Positions 16,116 through 25,148 of a stretch of DNA of 45,471 bases are shown here, in pieces. Under the pieces are notes generated by a model that saw only the letters and a program-made list of their open reading frames with translations, was not told the DNA's origin and searched no databases. The stretch is from an uncultured Prevotellaceae bacterium (GTDB taxonomy: Bacteria; Bacteroidota; Bacteroidia; Bacteroidales; Bacteroidaceae), in contig CAMNIN010000025.1 of assembly GCA_946540735.1 (NCBI GenBank), positions 1 through 45,471 of the forward strand, read 5' to 3'. The stretch's first letter is position 1, and each line of letters opens with the position of its first letter. The position numbers and the translations under genes are program-made.

Positions 16116-17555
16116 ATGAAAGACCTGAAAATGTACATCAACGGCAAGTTCGTTGAAAGCAAATCCGGAAAATGGATCAATGTCCTTAATCCTTCTACAG
16201 AAGAGGTGATCAGCCGTCAGCCCGAAGGCACCGTCGAAGAGGTGGACGAAGCTCTCGATGCAGCCAAGGCAGCACAGAAAGCTTGGGCCAAGACTCCTGT
16301 TATAGAGAGGGCCGCCTATCTGAAGAAAATGGCCGACGGCATCCGCAAGCGCCAGGATGAATTTGTCGATATCATCATGCGTGAGCAGGGCAAGACACGC
16401 AACTGGGCTACCGTCGAGGTTGCTGTGACCGCCGACTATTTTGACTATATGGCCTCGTTCGCCCGGCATATCGAGGGTGAGGTGATCCCAAGCGACCGTC
16501 GTGGCGAGACCATCATGCTTTTCAAGGAGCCGATCGGCGTGGTGGCTGGTATCCTGCCTTGGAACTTCCCCTTCTTCCTCATCGCACGTAAGGCCGGCGC
16601 TGCGCTTATCACAGGATGTACGATTGTCATCAAGCCCTCGCAGCTCACTCCGGAGAACTGTTGCGAGTTTGCCAAGGTGGTCGATGAGACCGGGCTGCCC
16701 GCTGGTGTGTTCAATGTGATCACAGGCAAAGGCTCTGTCGTGGGCAACGCTCTCGCAGCCAGTCCGAAGATCGGTATCGTCAGCGTCACAGGTAGCGTGA
16801 GCGCTGGAGAGAGTATCATGAAGGCTGCTGCAAGCAACATCACCAAGGTGTCGCTCGAACTGGGTGGCAAGGCTCCGGCTATCGTGTTCCCGGATGCCGA
16901 CCTGGAGGCTGCCGCACAGTGGGTCGTGGACTCAAGAATCGGCAACAACGGACAGATCTGCAACAATGCCGAGCGTGTGTATGTGCATAAGGACATCAAG
17001 AAAGCGTTCACTGACATTCTCGTCAAGAAGATGGAGGCTGTCAAGGTGGGCGACCCCTGCCTCGACGACAGCGTGGATATGGGTCCGCTCGTGGAGCAAC
17101 GTGCCCTCGAGAGTGTGGAGGCCAAAGTGGCGAATGCCCTCAAGCAGGGAGCCAAACTCCTCTGTGGTGGAAAGAGAGTGGGAGAGAAGGGCTACTTCTA
17201 TGCCGCTACTGTGCTCGATGATGTGAAGCAGGACTTCGATATCGTGCATGAGGAAACCTTCGGTCCGGTGCTCCCCATCGTGGAGTTTGAGGATATCGAC
17301 CAGGTCATCGCATGGGCCAATGACGTGGAATACGGACTGGCTTCTTCGGTCTTCACCAAGAGCATCGACATCGCGACCAAGGTGTGCCGTGAGTTGGAGT
17401 TTGGTGAGGTGTACATCAACCGTGAGCATTTCGAAGCCATGCAGGGATTCCATGCAGGCATGAAGAAGAGCGGTATCGGTGGCGCTGATGGCAAGCATGG
17501 CGTGGAGGAATACCTGGTGACCAAGGTGGTCTATCTCGACACTCATTACGAGTAG
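16116..17555 (+). CDS. NAD(P)-dependent aldehyde dehydrogenase, AldA-like
   Basis: 479 residues, the usual length. Catalytic residues are visible: C282 in GQICNN and the general base E248 in SLELGGKAP, with the cofactor loop GSVSAGESI. The N-terminus (MYINGKFVESKSGKWINVLN) and the overall pattern resemble E. coli AldA, the lactaldehyde/glycolaldehyde dehydrogenase of fucose and rhamnose breakdown (AldA has E251 and C285). It is a single gene with its own promoter and terminator, so context does not confirm the substrate. Codon use looks polished and the gene may be well expressed. Confidence 0.88.
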   Translation: MKDLKMYINGKFVESKSGKWINVLNPSTEEVISRQPEGTVEEVDEALDAAKAAQKAWAKTPVIERAAYLKKMADGIRKRQDEFVDIIMREQGKTRNWATVEVAVTADYFDYMASFARHIEGEVIPSDRRGETIMLFKEPIGVVAGILPWNFPFFLIARKAGAALITGCTIVIKPSQLTPENCCEFAKVVDETGLPAGVFNVITGKGSVVGNALAASPKIGIVSVTGSVSAGESIMKAAASNITKVSLELGGKAPAIVFPDADLEAAAQWVVDSRIGNNGQICNNAERVYVHKDIKKAFTDILVKKMEAVKVGDPCLDDSVDMGPLVEQRALESVEAKVANALKQGAKLLCGGKRVGEKGYFYAATVLDDVKQDFDIVHEETFGPVLPIVEFEDIDQVIAWANDVEYGLASSVFTKSIDIATKVCRELEFGEVYINREHFEAMQGFHAGMKKSGIGGADGKHGVEEYLVTKVVYLDTHYE

Positions 17556-17586
17556 GCCAACACGATAATTACTCCCCAAACAACAT

Positions 17587-17617
17587 CCCCAAGTCCCTCC
17601 AGAGGAGGAGCTTGGGG
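17587..17617. terminator. Bidirectional terminator hairpin
   Basis: CCCCAAG (17587-17593) pairs with CTTGGGG (17611-17617). The inner arms TCCCTCC and GGAGGAG extend the stem with one mismatch. It lies between the converging aldehyde dehydrogenase and TerB/J genes. Confidence 0.7.
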
Positions 17618-17652
17618 ACGCTTATTTGGTGGGGGTGCCAATCAGAGGCCTT

Positions 17653-18483
17653 CTATAGCCCGCGGGCTTTGTAGATCATGTCTTTGGCGGCGTTGATTTC
17701 CTTGAACTTCTTCTCCGCAGCCTTGCGCACGTCCTCTCCCAGTGCCGACACCCGGTCGGGATGGTGGTCGAGGGCCAACTTGCGATAAGCCTTCTTCACC
17801 TCCTCGTCGGTGGCGTCGGGTGAGACGCCAAGCACCTTGTAGGCATCCTCAAGCGTGCCGCCGCCATTGCCGCTGCCGCCGCTACTCCGACCTCCACCCA
17901 TGTGGAGCATGGAGTCGACCTCACTGGCCGAGAGGCCCATGTATTGAGCCACCTCATACAGGGCATTGCGTTCTTCCGACGACACCTTGCCGTCGGCTTT
18001 GGAGATCTCCACCAGAAAAGCCAGCAGTTGCAGGCGCTCGCTGTAATTGAGGTTTGAGGCGATCTGGGCGCATACCTGCCGGATCTGGTTACGGTAGGCA
18101 TAGGGATTGTTGGCGTTCATGCGCTTCTGCTCTTCCAGAAGGCGCAGGATGATCTCGTTGCCTTGTTGGGCTGCCGCCTCGCCGAAATTGGAACGCAGGA
18201 AGTTCCTGACGTATTCCATTTCAGAATGCATCACCTTGCCATCGGCCCGGATGATGTAGGAGGCAAGTACGAGAAGCGAGAACAGGAAACTGTTGCGCTG
18301 CCCTTCTTCCCGGCTCTGTCCAGTGGAGTGACCGTAGGTGCCAGACGGTCCCTCGCCGTAACTGCTCCCTTCATTCTCGCTGAAGGAGTCGATCAGACTG
18401 CCGATGAAATATCCTGCGAAAGCACCGAGGGGAGGGGCCAGCATGAAACCGAGCACACCTCCGATCCATTTAAAAATACCCAT
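17653..18483 (-). CDS. DjlA-like TerB and J-domain protein
   Basis: 276 residues. The N-terminus ([20 protein letters not shown]) is a glycine-rich hydrophobic segment, so the protein is probably membrane-associated with its domains in the cytoplasm. Residues about 65-190 match the TerB fold ([32 protein letters not shown]). After a Gly/Ser linker a J-domain occupies about 205-276, with the HPD motif in [13 protein letters not shown], which stimulates DnaK/Hsp70 ATPase. Order and size match DjlA. It lies 20 nt after the HsdR_N-like gene, probably in one transcript. Confidence 0.9.
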   Translation of the reverse strand: MGIFKWIGGVLGFMLAPPLGAFAGYFIGSLIDSFSENEGSSYGEGPSGTYGHSTGQSREEGQRNSFLFSLLVLASYIIRADGKVMHSEMEYVRNFLRSNFGEAAAQQGNEIILRLLEEQKRMNANNPYAYRNQIRQVCAQIASNLNYSERLQLLAFLVEISKADGKVSSEERNALYEVAQYMGLSASEVDSMLHMGGGRSSGGSGNGGGTLEDAYKVLGVSPDATDEEVKKAYRKLALDHHPDRVSALGEDVRKAAEKKFKEINAAKDMIYKARGL

Positions 18484-18503
18484 GTTCGGAAACGCTAATA
18501 TTG

Positions 18504-18953
18504 TTAAATATTTTCGTATCTTGGAATCTCTTCCAAAAATAAATAATTTTGATGTTCATAATCCATCTTACAGCAATAGTGTGTGATGCCATTGCTCACC
18601 ACCAGGTAGTCGACATGCAGGAGCATGTTGTAGACGGAGATTTGGTCGAACACTTTCTGTGTGATGGCGATTGTGGGGGCTTTGTACTCCACGATCATCC
18701 GGGGTTCGGCGTGCATGCCGTAGAGCACACTGTCACAGCGGAGGCGCTTTTGCCCCACGGTGAGCTCAACCTCATTGGCCAGCATCATCTCGGGATAGCC
18801 CATGTAATGGGTGAGGTAGTGCACAAAATGCTGGCGCACCCATTCCTCCGGAGTCAGTGTCACGTATTTCCTGCGCAGATGGTCGAAAATCATGCGCCTG
18901 TCATTGCGGACGATGATTTTTGTGTCGAAGGAAGGGAGGTTTAGTCGATTCAT
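18504..18953 (-). CDS. HsdR N-terminal-like PD-(D/E)xK protein
   Basis: 149 residues from the ATG at 18953 ([20 protein letters not shown]). The motif pair LRCDSVLYG and MIVEYKAP gives the D...ExK core of the PD-(D/E)xK nuclease fold, as in the N-terminal domain of type I restriction HsdR subunits. There is no helicase domain, so it is a stand-alone domain protein. Such genes sit next to holA in many Bacteroidetes, as here (divergent), so a housekeeping nucleic-acid role is more likely than restriction. It is followed by the DjlA-like gene. Confidence 0.82.
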   Translation of the reverse strand: MNRLNLPSFDTKIIVRNDRRMIFDHLRRKYVTLTPEEWVRQHFVHYLTHYMGYPEMMLANEVELTVGQKRLRCDSVLYGMHAEPRMIVEYKAPTIAITQKVFDQISVYNMLLHVDYLVVSNGITHYCCKMDYEHQNYLFLEEIPRYENI

Positions 18954-19009
18954 TTTATTATCTTTGCAGGTGCAACGTCGTGAGTTGCATCTGCAAAGAT
19001 AATAAAATG
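18951..19009. repeat. 26-bp inverted repeat carrying two facing TATCTTTG boxes
   Basis: Bases 18951-18976 are the reverse complement of 18984-19009 with one mismatch, with a 7-bp spacer. Each arm contains TATCTTTG: 18959-18966 reading right (towards holA) and 19001-18994 reading left (towards the HsdR_N-like gene). The left arm includes the start codon of the left gene. The promoters therefore point at each other across the dyad. Confidence 0.8.
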
Positions 19010-19117
19010 GAAGCATAACAAGAAGAATCCGCCCGTTTTTCTGATGACGTTTTTCGTTGAGGCAGGAGATGGGCGGCAGACTTCATCTCGCATACCATCA
19101 TATCATCCAACTGTACA

Positions 19118-20131
19118 ATGGCAGCTAAACAAACATTCGACACGATCATGGGCGACCTGAAAGCCCGGAAATTCAAACCCATCTATGTCCTCATGGGCGA
19201 AGAACCTTATTATATAGATAAGGTGTCGGACTATTTGGAGGGCAATGTGCTCAGACCGGAGGAGAGAGACTTCAACCAGACTGTGGTCTATGGGATAGAG
19301 ACCAATGCCGCACAAGTGGTGGACATGGCGAAAAGATTTCCCATGATGGCAGAATACCAGGTGGTGATCGTGAAAGAGGCTCAGAATATCAAGAACTGGG
19401 ACAAACTTGACAGTTATCTGGAAAAACCTTTGAACTCGACCATCCTTGTGATCTGCTACAAGCATGGAAGCATCGATGCCAGGAAAAAATTCATGAGCAA
19501 GGCGGCAGCCGTCGGGGTGGTGTTCAAAAGTGAGAAGATGCGCGAGAATGCGGTGCCTGCCTTCATCGAGGAATATGTGGGTGGCAAAGGGGCTGCCATC
19601 GATAACAAAGCCAAACTGATGATCGCCGATTTCATCGGTAACGATCTGGCGAGGGTGACCTCGGAGATCGACAAGGTCCTGATCTCCTTGCCAGAGGGGG
19701 AGAGGAACATCACGCCTGATGTCGTGGAACAGAAAATCGGCATCAGCAAAGAGTATAATATGTTTGAACTGCGTGACGCACTGATCAACAAAGATGTGCT
19801 GAAAGCAAACCGAATCGTGAAATATCTTGACAACAACCCCAAGACCGCTTCCCTCTACTCCTTCTTGCCAGGACTCTTCTCCTTTTTCCAGAATCTGATG
19901 ATCGCTCACTATACCGACAGAACGAGTAGGGGAGTGATGCAAGCCTTGGGGCTTAAGTCGGAATATGCTGTGAAAGACTACTTGAAAGCTCTGCAGACCT
20001 TCAATGCTTACAAGACGATGCAGATCATTCACCAAATTAGAGTGACCGACGCTAAAAGTAAGGGCATCGATAACCCAAATACGTCTCCGGGAGACCTGTT
20101 GAAGGAACTTGTTTTCTTCATTTTGCACTGA
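19118..20131 (+). CDS. holA: DNA polymerase III delta subunit
   Basis: 337 residues, normal for HolA. The N-terminal domain begins FKPIYVLMGEEPYYIDKVSD, a classic delta-subunit opening. It is followed by an AAA+-like lid region (IADFIGNDLARVTSEIDKVL) and a collar domain (NMFELRDALINKDVLKANRI; SLYSFLPGLFSFFQNLMIAH). HolA is the clamp-loader subunit that opens the beta sliding clamp. It has an ATG start and a leader of about 110-140 nt coming from the inverted-repeat promoter region. A terminator follows at 20173-20202. Confidence 0.93.
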   Translation: MAAKQTFDTIMGDLKARKFKPIYVLMGEEPYYIDKVSDYLEGNVLRPEERDFNQTVVYGIETNAAQVVDMAKRFPMMAEYQVVIVKEAQNIKNWDKLDSYLEKPLNSTILVICYKHGSIDARKKFMSKAAAVGVVFKSEKMRENAVPAFIEEYVGGKGAAIDNKAKLMIADFIGNDLARVTSEIDKVLISLPEGERNITPDVVEQKIGISKEYNMFELRDALINKDVLKANRIVKYLDNNPKTASLYSFLPGLFSFFQNLMIAHYTDRTSRGVMQALGLKSEYAVKDYLKALQTFNAYKTMQIIHQIRVTDAKSKGIDNPNTSPGDLLKELVFFILH

Positions 20132-20172
20132 AAAAGTACTTTTTCCCTCTGAAAAACGGGTTTCCAATTGCT

Positions 20173-20202
20173 AAAACGCACCTTTCCCATGGTGCGTTTT
20201 TT
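20173..20202 (+). terminator. Intrinsic terminator of holA
   Basis: AAAACGCACC (20173-20182) pairs with GGTGCGTTTT (20191-20200) around an 8-nt loop, and the T-tract runs on to 20202. Confidence 0.85.
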
Positions 20203-20847
20203 CATGCTTAAATCACAAGTCTACAGCTTTTTGGGTGCTTTTCTGGCGCTCCAAAACTCCCGTTTTTCGTCGTTTTCCGCATCGTCGTGGGGAAAACATG
20301 AGAAATGCCGATTTTTACCATTTTTCAACCTTAGGGTTTTAAAAAACTGAAGGAATCCAGGTTTTTAAACCCGAAAATATAAATCCACAAATGTAAAACT
20401 TGATTTCAAAATTTAAAATATTGAATTTAAAAATATAAATCATTAAAAACATGAATTCAGATTTATAAAAATGAAAATAACTTTTTTCAAAACATGAATG
20501 AATAATTATACAGTATGTATATTTTGATATATATCACTAAAAATCAGCGATATATATATGTTTCTTCAAGTAAATTGATTGACTTTTCCCCTATAATCGC
20601 CAAAAATGAGCGATTTCCGCTGAAATTGCTCGTATATACTATATAAAACACATTCTAACTCAGTATGTTATACTATTTTGTTCAATCATTTTATAATGAT
20701 ATTTCAGAACATGAAATTCATGTTTGTAAAAACTGAGCAACAATTATGATTTTAGAAATATAAATCACTAAAATTCGTGTTTATAAAATTGAATCAACCC
20801 CTCTAAAATTTCTTTTGTAAAAATTTGCATGTTTGAAAAAAAAAGTT
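20203..20847. other. AT-rich gene-free island with degenerate repeats and dyads
   Basis: This stretch of about 645 bp has no credible gene; a 60-codon frame at 20168-20350 runs through the terminator. It is far richer in A/T than its surroundings. AAATATAAATC occurs at 20374, 20431 and 20756. The longer block 20431-20475 is echoed at 20756-20793. Dyads include ACATGAA-A-TTCATGT (20709-20723) and ATATATATC/GATATATAT (20527-20535 and 20549-20557). It precedes an XRE regulator and may hold its operators, or be a relic of a transferred segment. Confidence 0.6.
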
Positions 20848-20855
20848 TATCTTTG
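20824..20855 (+). promoter_or_regulatory. Promoter of the XRE regulator gene
   Basis: TTTG (20824-20827), 20 bp, TATCTTTG (20848-20855). The expected start near 20860 gives a leader of about 46 nt to the ATG at 20906. Confidence 0.75.
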
Positions 20856-20905
20856 TAAAATCTTAGAAAAACCCCTGAAACGGAGCTTTGATATAGAGTG
20901 AACAT

Positions 20906-21367
20906 ATGAAAGATCGGATTAAGCTACTCATGGATTCGAAGGGAATGACACAACAGACCTTCGCAAAATACCTTGGTATATCTTCCTCGGCATTGAGCAA
21001 CATACTCAATGGCCGTACGAAGCCCACGATGAGTATCTTCATGAGTATTATCGACAAGTTCTCTGGCCTCAACCCTATCTGGTTGATGAAGGGAATTGAT
21101 CCGATGTATTTGCCGGAGGACCAAGGCCAAGTGGCGAAATCAGAGCCAGTTGCACCTCATTCTATTCAGACGGAAATCGATTTCCTGGATGATGCTGACG
21201 AGGAGATGCGGGCAGGCACTGGCAGGGGAAAGAAAAAGGCACAGGAGAGTCAGCCTCATGCTATTGAATTGAAAAAACAGGACAAAGTCAAGCGTCGTGT
21301 CAATTCCATCACGGTATACTATGATGACGACACCTTTGAGACATTCATTCCAGCAAAACCCAAATAA
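20906..21367 (+). CDS. XRE-family helix-turn-helix regulator
   Basis: 153 residues. Residues about 3-65 form a Cro/CI-type HTH (KLLMDSKGMTQQTFAKYLGI then SSSALSNILNGRTKPTMSIF), followed by SGLNPIWLMKGIDPMYLPED, common in Bacteroidetes XRE proteins. The remaining half is charged and low in structure, ending RVNSITVYYDDDTFETFIPA. There is no peptidase or sensor domain. It is a single gene with its own promoter and terminator. The dyads in the AT-rich island just upstream could be its own operators. No phage genes are nearby, so a chromosomal regulator is likelier than a prophage repressor. Confidence 0.85.
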   Translation: MKDRIKLLMDSKGMTQQTFAKYLGISSSALSNILNGRTKPTMSIFMSIIDKFSGLNPIWLMKGIDPMYLPEDQGQVAKSEPVAPHSIQTEIDFLDDADEEMRAGTGRGKKKAQESQPHAIELKKQDKVKRRVNSITVYYDDDTFETFIPAKPK

Positions 21368-21485
21368 GGTACACATATTCTATTAATATACATTTCCAAT
21401 CAATCAATTATTTTTATTGGGCGTAGGCTTTGAGATATAGCCTTTAACGTCGATGTTTTCAACAACGGATAACATTTCTTCGGAT

Positions 21486-21524
21486 TACGGGCATCACTAA
21501 GGTGTGATTGCCCGTAGTTTTTTT
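21486..21524 (+). terminator. Strong intrinsic terminator
   Basis: TACGGGCA (21486-21493) pairs with TGCCCGTA (21509-21516). The inner TCAC/GTGA arms lengthen the stem and a seven-T run (21518-21524) follows. It ends the XRE transcript upstream of the pyrK promoter. Confidence 0.85.
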
Positions 21525-21535
21525 ATCCCCTTTAT

Positions 21536-21566
21536 TTTGCATTGCAGCAGAAATCTATTAACTTTG
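21536..21566 (+). promoter_or_regulatory. pyrK-pyrD promoter, probably leaderless
   Basis: TTTG (21536-21539), 19 bp, TAACTTTG (21559-21566). The -7 box ends only 4 nt before the ATGATG at 21571, so the predicted transcript starts at or next to the start codon. Confidence 0.65.
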
Positions 21567-21570
21567 CAAT

Positions 21571-22350
21571 ATGATGAAAAAGTATATTCTGGATTTGAAA
21601 GTGGTGGATGTCCAACAGTTGGGCGACCGCTACGTGATGCTGAAAGTCACCAGCGATGAACCCCTGCCAGAGATGCTGCCAGGGCAGTTTGCCGAACTGC
21701 GGATTGAAGGCTCGCAGAACACCTATTTGCGCCGGCCGATCTCCATCAACTATGTCGACAGGGAGCATCGTGAGGTGTGGTTTCTCGTGGCTGTCGTCGG
21801 AGATGGCACTCGTCAGTTGTCAAGCCTGCGAAGAGGCTGTTTCCTCAACTGCGTGATACCCCTGGGCAATGGGTTCACGCTGCCAGCTTCTCCCCGAGAG
21901 CGTTTGCTTCTCGTCGGAGGTGGAGTAGGTGTGGCTCCGCTGCTCTTTTTGGGTGCCCGTCTGAATCAGATGGGGTGTGAGCCGACGTTCCTTCTGGGAG
22001 CGAGAAAAGCTTCCGATCTGGTGCTGCTCGACATGTTCGGCCGCTTTGGCCGGGTGATGCTGACTACGGAGGACGGATCAGCAGGTGAGCAGGGCTTCGT
22101 GACCAATCACTCCGTCCTTGCCCAAGAGCGTTTCGACCGGATCTATAGTTGCGGTCCCAAACCGATGATGATGGCTGTGGCCCGTTATGCTTCAGCCCAT
22201 CAAATAGACTGTGAGGTGTCGCTGGAGAACATGATGGCTTGCGGTCTGGGAGCTTGCCTGTGCTGCGTGGAGAAGACGAAGAAAGGAAATATCTGTGTGT
22301 GTAAAGAAGGACCCGTGTTAAATATTAATCAATTGTTATGGCCAATCTAA
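21571..22350 (+). CDS. pyrK: Dihydroorotate dehydrogenase electron-transfer subunit
   Basis: 259 residues; a second ATG directly follows the first (21574). PyrK passes electrons from PyrD to NAD+ in pyrimidine synthesis. Visible signatures: the FAD-binding RRPISIN motif, the pyridine-nucleotide loop [20 protein letters not shown], and a C-terminal [2Fe-2S] site with cysteines in [14 protein letters not shown] and ICVCKEGPV. It overlaps the catalytic-subunit gene by 13 nt, as expected for a 1:1 complex. Cytoplasmic. Confidence 0.93.
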   Translation: MMKKYILDLKVVDVQQLGDRYVMLKVTSDEPLPEMLPGQFAELRIEGSQNTYLRRPISINYVDREHREVWFLVAVVGDGTRQLSSLRRGCFLNCVIPLGNGFTLPASPRERLLLVGGGVGVAPLLFLGARLNQMGCEPTFLLGARKASDLVLLDMFGRFGRVMLTTEDGSAGEQGFVTNHSVLAQERFDRIYSCGPKPMMMAVARYASAHQIDCEVSLENMMACGLGACLCCVEKTKKGNICVCKEGPVLNINQLLWPI

Positions 22351-23243
22351 ATGTAAAGATAAATGATCTGTCACTGAAAAACCCGGTGATGACTGCTTCG
22401 GGCACTTTCGGCTATGGTTTGGAGTTCGCCGATTTCGTCGACCTGAGTCAGTTGGGTGGCATCATCGTCAAGGGCACGACACTCCATCCCAGAGAGGGCA
22501 ACGACTATCCCCGCATGGCCGAGACAGCCATGGGCATGCTCAATTGCGTGGGGCTACAGAACAAGGGCGTGGACTATTTCTGTGAGCATATCTATCCTCA
22601 GATCGAGGAAATCGGCACCAACATGATCGTCAATGTCAGTGGTTCCTCACCAGAGGACTATGCGGAGTGTGCGGCACGCATTGACGCTTTGGAGCATATC
22701 CCGGCCATCGAACTCAATATCTCCTGTCCTAACGTCAAGCAGGGCGGGATGGCCTTCGGAGTGACTACCAGCGGGGCCGCTTCGGTGGTCAAGGCTGTCA
22801 GGGAGAGGTATCACAAGACGATGATCGTGAAACTCTCGCCCAACGTCACCAATATCGCAGATATCGCCAAGGCTTGCGAGGCAGAGGGGGCTGACAGTGT
22901 GTCGCTGATCAACACCTTGATGGGTATGGCCGTCGACATCGAGCGGCGCAAGCCGGTGCTCAGCATCGGCACGGGAGGCCTCAGCGGGCCCGCTGTGAAG
23001 CCCGTAGCCCTCCGGATGGTGTGGCAGGTCGCCAAGGCTGTCAAAATACCCGTGGTGGGGCTGGGAGGCATCTCTACGGCGGCCGATGCCATCTCTTTCC
23101 TCATGGTGGGTGCTACGGCCATCGAGGTGGGGACGGCCAATTTCGTCGACCCGGCTGTGACGATCAAGATCCGCGACGGGATTGATGCCTGGCTCGATGC
23201 GCATGGATGCGACAGTGTGAGTGAGATCATCGGGGTCATCTAA
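22338..23243 (+). CDS. pyrD: Dihydroorotate dehydrogenase B, catalytic subunit
   Basis: 301 residues, class 1B. FMN and substrate motifs: [13 protein letters not shown], the active-site cysteine loop [29 protein letters not shown], and the C-terminal phosphate-binding GLGGIST and [14 protein letters not shown]. It oxidises dihydroorotate to orotate, passing electrons through PyrK to NAD+. It starts within the last codons of pyrK. A strong dyad lies 27 nt after the stop. Confidence 0.94.
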   Translation: MANLNVKINDLSLKNPVMTASGTFGYGLEFADFVDLSQLGGIIVKGTTLHPREGNDYPRMAETAMGMLNCVGLQNKGVDYFCEHIYPQIEEIGTNMIVNVSGSSPEDYAECAARIDALEHIPAIELNISCPNVKQGGMAFGVTTSGAASVVKAVRERYHKTMIVKLSPNVTNIADIAKACEAEGADSVSLINTLMGMAVDIERRKPVLSIGTGGLSGPAVKPVALRMVWQVAKAVKIPVVGLGGISTAADAISFLMVGATAIEVGTANFVDPAVTIKIRDGIDAWLDAHGCDSVSEIIGVI

Positions 23244-23270
23244 GGTCTTTCCAGGAGGGATGAAATAATT

Positions 23271-23295
23271 TGAGGGCGGCTATCAGCCGCCCTCA
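23271..23295. terminator. Strong hairpin between pyrD and aroC
   Basis: TGAGGGCGGCT (23271-23281) pairs perfectly with AGCCGCCCTCA (23285-23295), loop ATC. It lacks a T-run on either strand but sits between converging transcripts. The remaining bases up to 23463 are A/T-rich with no gene. Confidence 0.65.
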
Positions 23296-23463
23296 ACCAA
23301 CACAAAAACTAAACTAGACTTAACTAAAACTAATGAGGATTTTCACAAACCCCGATTAATTCGATGCAAACTTATTAAAATTAATCTTTTTTTTGTTCTA
23401 AATTGAAATATTTTCGATGATTTTTTTGTTTTGTTAACATCTTTCGCTCTTATTGTTATCAGT

Positions 23464-24543
23464 TTATTGGCATTTCACCGTTTTCCCGATGAGCAAATGG
23501 TCTAAGATGACCATGGCGGTCATGGCTTCCACGATGGGTACGGCACGGGGCAGGACACAGGGGTCATGGCGGCCGCGGGCCTTGAAGGTGACCGGCACTC
23601 CATCCATATCGACGGTTTCCTGCTCGCGCAAGATGGTGGCCACGGGTTTGAACGCCACTCTGAAAAAAATGTCCTGTCCGTTGCTCACCCCGCCTTGTAT
23701 GCCGCCGCTGTGGTTAGTGGCTGTACTGATCTTCCCGTTGTCGGCGACGAAGACATCATTGAGTTCGCTGCCGCGGCGGTTGACGCTCTGGAAACCGTCG
23801 CCATATTCGAATCCTTTCACGGCATTGATACTGAGCATCGCAGCTCCCAAGGCGGCGTGCAACTTGCCGAACTCGGGTTCTCCGATGCCGGCCGGGCAGC
23901 CTTTCACCACGCAGGTGATCACACCGCCTATTGTGTCGCCCTCGCTCTTCACCTCACGGATCAGAGCGGCCATCTCCTCGGCTTTTTCCGCATCGGGGCA
24001 CCTGACGGCGTTGTGTTCAATCGTCGAGAGGTCGTAGCGGTGGTAGTCGCGGTCGAGAGAGATGTCGCCCACCTGCGAGGTGTATGCCTGGATCTGGATG
24101 CCATAATCCTTCAGGGCCAGTTTGGCGAAGGCTCCCCCCACGCATCTGCTGATGGTGATGCGTGCTGAGGTGCGTCCTCCTCCGCGGTGGTCGCGGATGC
24201 CGTATTTCTGCTGGTAGACAAAATCGGCATGGGAAGGGCGGAAGAGGCACCGTAGACTCTCGTAGTCCTGTGAGTGGTGGTTGGTGTTCCTGACCATGAA
24301 ACCGATGGGGGCACCTGTCGTCTTGCCCTCGAAGACACCGCTGAGCACCTCCACCTTGTCGGCTTCCTGGCGCGACGTGGTGAGGTCGCTCTGACCTGGG
24401 CGGCGGCGGTCGAGTTCGCTCTGGATGAAGTCCATGTCGACGGTGATGCCTGCGGGCATACCGTCGATGACACCGCCCACGGCATCGCCGTGGCTCTCAC
24501 CGAAGGTGGTCAGTGTCAGGATGTTTCCAAATGTATTTCTCAT
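23464..24543 (-). CDS. aroC: Chorismate synthase
   Basis: 359 residues. It converts EPSP to chorismate, the last common step of aromatic amino acid synthesis, with reduced FMN. Signatures: [57 protein letters not shown] and [18 protein letters not shown]. The start [11 protein letters not shown] fits the family. It lies 17 nt after the SlyD-type isomerase gene and may be read from the same transcript. Cytoplasmic. Confidence 0.95.
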   Translation of the reverse strand: MRNTFGNILTLTTFGESHGDAVGGVIDGMPAGITVDMDFIQSELDRRRPGQSDLTTSRQEADKVEVLSGVFEGKTTGAPIGFMVRNTNHHSQDYESLRCLFRPSHADFVYQQKYGIRDHRGGGRTSARITISRCVGGAFAKLALKDYGIQIQAYTSQVGDISLDRDYHRYDLSTIEHNAVRCPDAEKAEEMAALIREVKSEGDTIGGVITCVVKGCPAGIGEPEFGKLHAALGAAMLSINAVKGFEYGDGFQSVNRRGSELNDVFVADNGKISTATNHSGGIQGGVSNGQDIFFRVAFKPVATILREQETVDMDGVPVTFKARGRHDPCVLPRAVPIVEAMTAMVILDHLLIGKTVKCQ

Positions 24544-24560
24544 CGTTTACCGTCTGTTGG

Positions 24561-25118
24561 TCAGCATCCGCCACATCCGCCGCATCCGCCGCAGTCACCG
24601 CCACCGCAACCGCCGCAGCCTTCGCCGCTCATCATCTTCATGATTTGCTCCATCTCCTGTGGCGTGGCATCGCGGCTTTCCAGGATTTTCCCCACGAAGT
24701 GCAGGTCGAGTCCGGCGTATGGATGGTTGAGGTCGACTTTCACGCTTTCTTTGCCGATCTCGAGGATACGGCCGTTGAAACGGTTGCCGTCCTCATTGAC
24801 GAGAGGGATGATGGCATCGACGTGGATGACTTTCTCGTCCAGTTTGCCGTCACGCATGAATATTCCTTTCTCGAGGTCTACGACACGCTCGTCGACGTAG
24901 TCGCCATAGGCATCGTCCTTTCCGATGACGAAATCGAATTCCTCACCTTGGGCAAGATGGCTCACCGACTCCTCGAAAAGCGGAAGTGCGAAACCCATGC
25001 CGCTGACAAAACGGAAGGGCTCTTTCTCTGAAGCCACCTCCAGTAGTTCGTTCTCTCCATCCACATTGGCATACAGGCTATAGGTCAATGAGATGCATTT
25101 GTTGTTCTTGTTGTCCAT
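24561..25118 (-). CDS. slyD: SlyD-like FKBP peptidyl-prolyl isomerase with Cys/Gly tail
   Basis: 185 residues. The FKBP domain is interrupted by an insert-in-flap region as in SlyD, with GMGFALPLFEESVSHLAQGE in the first half and the hallmark VDLNHPYAGLDLHF in the second. SlyD proteins are cytoplasmic prolyl isomerases, chaperones and metal (often nickel) carriers. The last 20 or so residues (after MKMMSGEG) are almost only Cys and Gly (CGGCGGGDCGGCGGCGGC). Classical SlyD has a His-rich tail there, so metal binding through thiolates is inferred. The gene lies 30 nt after the C10 peptidase gene and 17 nt before aroC. Confidence 0.9.
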   Translation of the reverse strand: MDNKNNKCISLTYSLYANVDGENELLEVASEKEPFRFVSGMGFALPLFEESVSHLAQGEEFDFVIGKDDAYGDYVDERVVDLEKGIFMRDGKLDEKVIHVDAIIPLVNEDGNRFNGRILEIGKESVKVDLNHPYAGLDLHFVGKILESRDATPQEMEQIMKMMSGEGCGGCGGGDCGGCGGCGGC

Positions 25119-25148
25119 GTCTTTATAAAATGATTATAGATTGAATGC

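Noticed and set aside
18504..18953. Restriction-modification system
   Set aside because: Only the HsdR_N-like domain is present, without helicase, HsdM or HsdS genes.
18951..19009. Invertible promoter (phase switch)
   Set aside because: Only 7 bp lie between the arms, so inversion would move no promoter, and no site-specific recombinase gene is nearby.
20168..20350. Small + strand frame of 60 codons after holA
   Set aside because: It runs through the holA terminator hairpin and into low-complexity A/T-rich DNA, with no promoter or conserved feature.
20203..20847. Replication origin in the AT-rich island
   Set aside because: Only one partial DnaA-box-like string (TTATACA at about 20508) is seen, with no dnaA/dnaN-type neighbours; holA alone is not an origin marker.
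20906..21367. Prophage repressor
   Set aside because: There are no integrase, structural or other phage genes in the neighbourhood; the flanks are housekeeping genes.
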